Positions 58,274 through 64,000 of a DNA stretch of 64,000 nt are shown here, one piece after another (positions within the stretch are counted from its first letter, which is position 1; the number at the start of each line of letters is the position of its first letter). Position numbers and translations under genes: made by a program. Source of the stretch: Dysidea avara (Eukaryota; Porifera; Demospongiae; Dictyoceratida; Dysideidae); the NCBI RefSeq assembly GCF_963678975.1, contig NC_089273.1:27471073-27535072 (forward strand), given 5' to 3'. The notes beneath the pieces were generated by a model. That model was given only the letters and a program-made list of their open reading frames with translations, had not been told where the DNA came from and ran no database searches.

Positions 58274-58919
58274 TATATGTAGCTTGTCTTCTTCCACCTA
58301 GAATTGACGAAAAACATCCTATACCTGTGTTTAAATTGCTGCATTTAAAACCTTTTAAGCTAGTGCTTTACTGAAAGCCATAAAATACCAAAATTATCAC
58401 AAATAAATGGAAATTCCGAAAAGAAAATGATTTTTTGCGTCCGACGTTTGATCAAGTAATCACCTCTGGGAAAAACCGGCTATCTACAATACCAGTTAAT
58501 AAAATTCTAATCTGCTTATATCATGGGGTAGCTCAAAGTTAGCTCTATCAATCACTACCACACAATAGCTTTTGAAGTTGCATGGGAAGGGTGTAGAGGG
58601 TGGGGTCCGAGCGTACATGTCCTTGTCCGAGCATCGACGTTTTTGGTTAGTAGATTTCCGAGGTCACTGCAGCCACACGATATAACCAAATCCTTTTATA
58701 ATTTATGTATGGAGGTTATAGTCATAGGTCTTCATAATAGTGTAATAATTGATCGAGTCTTGTTGCTCCTCTAGGAAATATTGCGTCCGAAAGTACATGG
58801 TGGTCGGAAATACCTGAGCTGCTCTATTTTGTGAGATGCAAATAATACTTTTAAAATTTCGTGCTCCACACAAAGAACAGGATAAAACTTGCTGCTTAGC
58901 TAGATATTATCTAGAGTTA

Positions 58920-60030
58920 ATGTAGTTAAAAAGAACGCACGGTAATAAGCAAACGATTCACTGGGTTCCCGGCACAGGGTTGCTTCCTCTCAAAAAGCAG
59001 AAAATGAAGCACGAATTTTTGAATTCAAATTGCCCTACCAGCCAAAACAAGAAAAGCCAACTCTTCCTCATAGTGATGTGATGAGGTTGGATGCATGGTC
59101 TGTCTATGCTGTTAATCTGGAAAGGGCCTGAGACTTCTCACCATCTAGGTTAAGAACGTCAAACTTTTCGTGCGTCATTTCAAGGGATTCTCTCAACGGT
59201 ACCAAAAAAAAGCAGAAAATGAAACACGAATTTTTGAATTCAAATTGCCCTACCAGCCAAAACAAGAAAAGCCAACTCTTCCTCATAGTGATGTGATGAG
59301 GTTGGATGCATGGACTGTCTATGCTGTTAATCTGGAAAGGGCCTGAGACTTCTCACCATCTAGGTGAAGAACGTCAAACTTTTCGTGCGTCATTTCAAGG
59401 GATTCTCTCAACGGTACCAAAGTTCTTTTCAGTACTTCTGATGCCACACTGGTCACTTAATTTAATTTAGAATGATGATAAATGATGGTTCAAAACGATT
59501 TTGTACCTTTTCGGTTTGTTTTGGGATGTTTTGCCGTATAATGGTGATGTAGGGTGATTAATGAAGGTTTGAACTGCTGTGGAGAGTGAGAGGTGAAGTC
59601 AAATTTGGACGATTTTGCTGCCTCCCTTGATGCATAGCTTAGAGCAAGGCTTGGAAGCTGTGGATGAAATAATAATGGACAACCGCTGCTACCAAACGTT
59701 CAGTGACATCATTTGCTATAGTTTTAGTCGATAATTGATTATTGTTGTAGCTGCAGAGGCGCTGGAAATGGCTAGAAAGCGCGACACGCTTCTTTGATGC
59801 TACAGAAAAATGTGACGCTCGTCACCCAGATGATGAGAAGTCTCAGATCTTTTCCAAACTAACAGCATGGACAGAATATGCACCCAACCATATCGAAACA
59901 CTATGAGAAAGAGTTAGCTTCTCTTGCCCTGGGTGGTAGGGTATTTTGAATTCGAAACTTTGTATTTCTTTGTCTGTTTTTTAAAAGAAAGCAACTCTCT
60001 TCCGAGAACCCAGCAAATCAATCACTTAGT
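58920..60030. repeat. Tandem and inverted copies of a gene-like fragment
   Basis: A unit of about 211 bases occurs twice in tandem (about 58995-59205 and 59208-59419) and once inverted on plus at about 59745-59985. On the coding strand of each copy two short conserved open stretches can be read: GEKSQALSRLTA / DEKSQIFSKLTAW, and MHPTSSHHYEEELAFLVLAG / MHPTISKHYEKELASLALGG followed by a stop. Which frame is real is unclear; CTAACAG before the second stretch could be a splice acceptor. Function unknown. Confidence 0.65.
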
Positions 60031-61104
60031 TCTTTGAGTACTTTTCAATTACAACAACTCTGGATATGATCTCACTAAGTAGTAAGTTTCATCTGGTCCT
60101 TTTTGCGGGGCACGAATAAATTTAGCATCCTGCGAGATATTGAAAACAATATTTCTGTGAAGACAACAATCGTGCCTCCGGTTTCATGGTGGATCTAGCA
60201 ATGGGATACAACACTGAACATCCCACAATGGTAGGGGGATTGACTTGTAGAAGTCGATTTTTCGGATTGCGGACCCTATCCAAGTTGCATGCAACATTTA
60301 AATCACTGCGCATGCATCTCTATCATATAAAGCGTTAATATACGTAGTTAATGAAAGAGTGTGTAAATGTGACAGCTTCTTAAGTTTTATTGAATCTATT
60401 TTAATTTAGTAACTAGTAATTGCAACGATTTGCTTATTACTGATTTATTCATTTATTTCTTGAAGCTTTTACAGATACAGTATTCCAACAGATATGTACG
60501 TTATCGATGTGATATTGTATGGGCTTAAAAATTACAAATTAATATTTGTATGTGGAAATACTTTAAAATAATTATATTTCGTCCTGAGTGTAATCTGCAA
60601 AAATTTTGTTTGAGTAATTAACGTTATAAATGTGTGTATGATTGTTTTGAAATTTACACATATACAATGCCATATGTGAGCCTCTGAGTAAAAACCGGTC
60701 ATTTCGGCAAAATTATATTTTGTTTAGCTATTAGCTAAAACGTATTGAAATAAACTGGGTAAAAGTACGCGTTCTACAAAATAATTTACACACGTTCCAA
60801 TCGATTTGTTATGTACACAAACAAATAAAGCCTATACACTACAAGATTTTTTCCCCGGGCTGGATGGACTGCCCTTGCCTACCACCCCCAGCACAAAGAA
60901 AGCACGTGCTGGACAACTGAATAAAAAGGACCAGATTGCTGAAAGTTTAAAAGTCCCTGTGCTCATCAATGCGGCCTATCTCAGGAGAGGCATACAAGAT
61001 ACTCATTTTCATTGAACAAGTTACTCCTGTTCACTGGAAGTACAAAAATCTTTGTTTTGTGTTCCAGGTGTTCGTACAGTGTACGATACGTTAGTTATGA
61101 GCAC
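60031..61104. other. Unassigned stretch with repeat fragments
   Basis: The 60122-60245 block resembles the reverse complement of 54455-54515. The 60845-60915 block (GGACTGCCCTTGCCTACCAC) matches the tail of the retroelement at 21.47 kb. No gene is supported. Confidence 0.5.
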
Positions 61105-61180
61105 TTATTATTATCATTATTATTTGATTAGCAGAGCCCACCTGTGGCGTAAAGCTAATTTTACAAGTGCAATTGTATTT
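61105..61180 (-). mobile_element. LINE 3' tail fragment
   Basis: A (TTA)n-like tract followed on plus by TTAGCAGAGCCCACCTGTGG resembles the tails at 14.49 and 43.06 kb. No protein frame is left. Confidence 0.65.
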
Positions 61181-61744
61181 GTGACCGTCTAGCAATAACC
61201 CGTCTAGTTAGCACAATCAAACTTTTTAATTCACTCACCATTATCTGCAGTGTCCAAAGAATGGATCACCAAAATTTTAGCCTTCTCTGGTGTGTAGTAT
61301 TGAAATTAAATCGCTAGAAAGTAGGAAGAACAAGGAAATCGATGTGCTCAGTTACTATACTAAAAATAAACTATAGACGCTTGAATTCGCAGCCATATCT
61401 TCATGTTTGGATTAGTCTACAAATTTGGAATTTGGTTTACAATGGATTGGCAGATCAACCAAGGTATAGTTTTAGCCTTGCAGTCACTTTCGCATAGGCG
61501 TATTAAGGCGGTTTGTTAGAAGAAACGATAACGATCTTGTTTACATTTACTGCATCATAAACAAACGCACGTGACACCCATACCATTGAAGATACAAAAA
61601 CACAACAAAGATTTTCGAACTCTCAATGAGTAGGCGAATAACATGGTATATAGTTGTAATCAATTTGAGTTTATCTTTGTCTAGTACTGTCCCCATAAAA
61701 GCTTGCATACTTTCTTGTAGCATGCGTAATTTTACGAAATATTT
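61181..61744 (-). mobile_element. Truncated opposite copy of the 10.2-kb TIR element
   Basis: It starts with GTGACCGTCTAGCAATAACC, matching the right terminus of 10233-10868, and continues collinear in reverse through ACATGGTATATAGTTGTAAT and AGCATGCGTAATTTTACG. The opposite terminus is missing. Confidence 0.75.
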
Positions 61745-61943
61745 TAATTTTATTCATTTATTTATTTATTATTGCTTTATAGCATACATACAAGATACAT
61801 ACAGTATAAACATTGGTCCTTAAAATCTGGTGTATGCTGAAGGTCCACTGGCATCCAGTGCCAGTGGCCAGGAGTAAGTAGTAATTTTTTTTGTTTTATA
61901 GAATAAATATAAGATTAGAACATATAAATAAACAGTTAAACAA
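61745..61943 (-). mobile_element. Possible LINE/SINE tail next to an R2-like pseudogene
   Basis: A TTTATT-rich tract, then CTTTATAGCATACATACAAG and CCAGTGCCAGTGGCCAGGAG, resembles in layout the tail at 27.78-27.9 kb. A T8 run at 61887-61894 could be the poly(A) of the minus-strand pseudogene to the right. The assignment is weak. Confidence 0.4.
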
Positions 61944-62692
61944 TTAAATCAAAAAACTGAGTCTGATTGCAACAGAAGCACTTTTTATGTAATGACCTTG
62001 TGAAGATCGCGCTCCTCTAATGTACTGGATTGCTGAACGTAGTAAACAAAATGACAACCTACATCTAATCCATCCTAGTACTGTGGCACAAGGGTCATTC
62101 CAATTGTCAGACAATAAACTCGCCGATCGCTTGTAAAATACAACGGCTTCATGGCCCATTTCCCCGGAAGCAGAGAACACTAGAGGAGTAAAAGAACAAT
62201 GTTCCACTTGACGGATTCGCAACTCATAAATTCTCTTCTTTGTTATTTCGTGTTTCCTGTAACATGACTGAAGGGTGGTTCTACTGTTGGATGGTTCAAG
62301 TGGGTTAAAACTCTGACGTCCGTATAACATTTTTCATAACGACCACCCCAAAATCCATTCATGGCAATGTCCAAGTGTACGCCATCCTGAGTGTTGGCAG
62401 TCTTCTGTTGAAACCTTTTATTACTAAGAGGCTGCAAATGAGGCTCAACCTCCACATCATTGCACACTTCAGTTAATAATTCAGCTGTGATATCCCTCAC
62501 TTCGTTGTGGTGTAAAGGGAATCCAACGTTTGCACAAGATAGGGCATGATCAACAGAAAAGTTAGTACCACAAGCACAGTCGGAAGGTGTACGAGAGGGC
62601 ATTCAGCCATACCTCAAAGCAAGGGCATCTTGAAAGGCAGTCTTGTGTAGGGAGAAACCATGTTTTTGTATAGGTAGGGCAGTAAGGGGGTA
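61944..62692 (-). pseudogene. C-terminus of RT with R2-like zinc knuckle/nuclease (third copy)
   Basis: On minus: KTAFQDALALRYG then TGA where TGG is expected, then CACGTNFSVDHALSC, HHNEVRDITAELL, VHLDIAMNGFWGG and YTDVRV. A frame change near 62310 follows, then FNPLEPSNSRTTLQSCYRKH, SGEMGHEAVVFYKRSA and VLGWIRCRLSFCLLRSAIQY. This is the same subfamily as 21572-22436. The 5' edge at ~62692 is a truncation point. Confidence 0.82.
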
Positions 62693-63024
62693 TTTATTTT
62701 GCGGATCTGACCGGACCGTAGGACCGGAAGCTCCTGCTTAACAAGCTAGGTGTTTAAAAGGTCTATTTTACGGACCATGCAGACCGGAAGAGGTATAATT
62801 AAGGCATGCATGCACGTGGATCGACACTTTCATGATCGTGCGTGTTTTTTGAATTCCGTATGTATACTCTCACACATATATCTTTGTTGCTTGTACAGAA
62901 TTTTTGGCAGGCTCCAATGAGATTCTTTGAAGAATCACTTTAAATCTGTGTTTACATAGGAAAACTTGTTAACAATGCCTATTATGGATAGTAAAACTGA
63001 AGTACTCTACATGCCTGATATAAC
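62693..63024. other. Unassigned spacer
   Basis: Repeated ACCGGA words (62713-62790) hint at a short repeat. No gene was recognised. Confidence 0.4.
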
Positions 63025-63560
63025 CATGGAGAAGAAATAATAGAGACAGCATCATTATCATCCTTGAAAACTTGCAATGGCCTACACTACAAGAACATCG
63101 CAAATCAGCTAGACTAGTTTTACTATATAAAGTACTACATGATTTATTGATTATACCAAACTGTTACCTCCCATTTAAATCTACTGTATTATGGACCCAA
63201 CACTCACACAACTTTAAACTAGTACCTTACTAGCCAAGAATTGATGTATATAAATATCCCTTCCTTCCAAGAACTGTACCAAAATGGAATAGATTAGATG
63301 CTGAGATTATTGAGACTGACTGTGTTGAAGAATTTAAGCAAAAGTAGCCCCTTCTATGTAAATAGTTAAGTAACTTATCGTAATTGTATATATTTTTATA
63401 GTTTAGTATTGTAATTGTACATATGTATATAATTAAGTAACTTGTCATAATTGTATATACTTACATAATTAAGTAACTAATTGAAATTGTACACATGTAA
63501 TTTCACATCAGCATTATACCCCTAGAGGGTCCTGCTGATTAACAATAAATAATAATAATA
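63025..63560 (+). mobile_element. LINE 3' end (CR1/L2-like)
   Basis: On plus the frame reads LENLQWPTLQEHRKSARLVL, then LYKVLHDLLIIPNC, HSHNFKLVPY, a TAG, then YKYPFLPRTVPKWNRLD and VEEFKQK with a stop. The tail ends in (TAA)n at 63548-63563. One in-frame stop and 5' truncation make it inactive. Confidence 0.85.
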
Positions 63561-64000
63561 ATATCTATCTCACAATCTGGAATACATAAGTTTCTTATAA
63601 CACTTGATACAAATAAAGCTAGTGGTCCAAACTGTATATCCCCTTACATCTTGAAGCATTGCGCAGATGAAATAACACCAATATTACATGTAATATTCAA
63701 TCATTCTCTGTCAACTAACTCATTGCCATCTGATTGGTTAAAAGCCAATGTATGTCCAGTATTCAAGAAAGGTAATCACAGTAGTGTTAGTAATTATCAC
63801 CCCATATCTTTGACCTCCATTTGTGCAAAGGTTATGGAACACATTATATATCATTCCATCATGAACCATCTAAACAAAAACAACATATTAATTGAAAATC
63901 AACATGGCTTCAGATCTAATCATTCATGCATAACTCAACTAAATACTCTTACAGAAGACATATACTTTGCTCTAGACCATCAGAAACAGATAGATATCAT
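63561..64000 (+). CDS. LINE reverse transcriptase, N-terminal part, runs off the window
   Basis: An open frame with no native start begins directly after the (TAA)n tail of the preceding LINE and is unbroken to the window edge. It reads FLITLDTNKASGPNCISPYI, then DEITPILHVIFNHSL, WLKANVCPVFKKGN, NYHPISLTSICAKVMEHII, and ILIENQHGFRSNHSCITQLN. These are the first RT blocks (fingers and start of palm) of CR1/L2/Jockey-type LINEs. The upstream endonuclease is absent here, so the copy is probably 5'-truncated. The catalytic motifs would lie beyond 64000. Confidence 0.85.
   Translation, partial: MSISQSGIHKFLITLDTNKASGPNCISPYILKHCADEITPILHVIFNHSLSTNSLPSDWLKANVCPVFKKGNHSSVSNYHPISLTSICAKVMEHIIYHSIMNHLNKNNILIENQHGFRSNHSCITQLNTLTEDIYFALDHQKQIDI

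Larger units (their letters stand above)
54522..58826. mobile_element. 4.3-kb foldback-type inverted repeat with nested insertions
   Basis: The outer ends TAGAGCAGCTCAGGTATTTC and its mirror bound two arms that match almost base for base (for example CGGACAAGGACATGTACGCT on the left and its mirror near 58613). Without later insertions each arm is about 0.7 kb and the loop, near 57300-57480, is ~0.2 kb. The left arm carries a retroelement (55031-57117), the right arm a TA-flanked short element (57642-58273). Each arm supplies the empty site for the other's insertion. No transposase belongs to the structure itself, and its target duplication is unclear. Confidence 0.85.

Overview
The window looks like intergenic or heterochromatic DNA from an early-branching animal, most likely a sponge. 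It is AT-rich and has no operon-like gene packing. Two splice-supported introns in a P-element-like gene are under 60 bases. The only host-like coding piece is a CARD-plus-P-loop exon of an NLR-type immune receptor, a class known to be expanded in sponges. The organism call is an inference from gene style and repeat types, not a species identification. Almost everything else is transposable elements (TEs), many of them nested, so the window is best read as a stratigraphy of insertions.

Left third (1-17 kb): a 3.7-kb piggyBac element with a two-exon, frameshifted transposase carrying a long Arg-Gly repeat (2.7-6.4 kb). Then come several terminal-inverted-repeat (TIR) elements and LINE pieces (9.3-13 kb), the CARD exon on the minus strand (13.2-13.9 kb), a LINE relic that swallowed a second retroelement (14.5-15.5 kb), and a Mutator-like short TIR element (15.9-16.3 kb).

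Middle (17-43 kb): reverse transcriptase (RT) pseudogenes with R2-like C-termini (17.7-19.5 and 21.5-22.4 kb), and two direct copies of a >3-kb segment (19.9-24.6 and 29.7-33.1 kb) whose differences expose exact insertion sites. Also here are a 2.1-kb minisatellite of ~31-base units split by a LINE tail (25.7-28.3 kb), three hAT-type short elements with 8-base target duplications, LINE 3' ends, and a degenerate minus-strand retroelement (40.6-43 kb) whose RT has a Tudor/agenet-like segment between the QG..SP and FADD motifs.

Right third (43-64 kb): the standout is a 6.84-kb DNA transposon (45,828-52,669) with long TIRs and a 3-base target duplication, sitting inside a P-element-like transposase gene (pieces at 44.9-45.8 and 52.7-53.8 kb). 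Its >1,430-codon frame ends in a FEN1/XPG-type nuclease and a Cys-rich tail, matching the Academ superfamily. Next is a 4.3-kb inverted-repeat structure (54.5-58.8 kb) holding a second, more intact Tudor-bearing retroelement in one arm and a TA-flanked short element in the other. The window ends with repeated gene fragments, another R2-like C-terminus, and an open LINE RT that runs off the edge.

A short motif close to GACTGYTCTATTAGAGTA recurs about two dozen times in both orientations across the window, inside and outside recognised elements. Coding calls rest on reading motifs by eye; no database search was possible.
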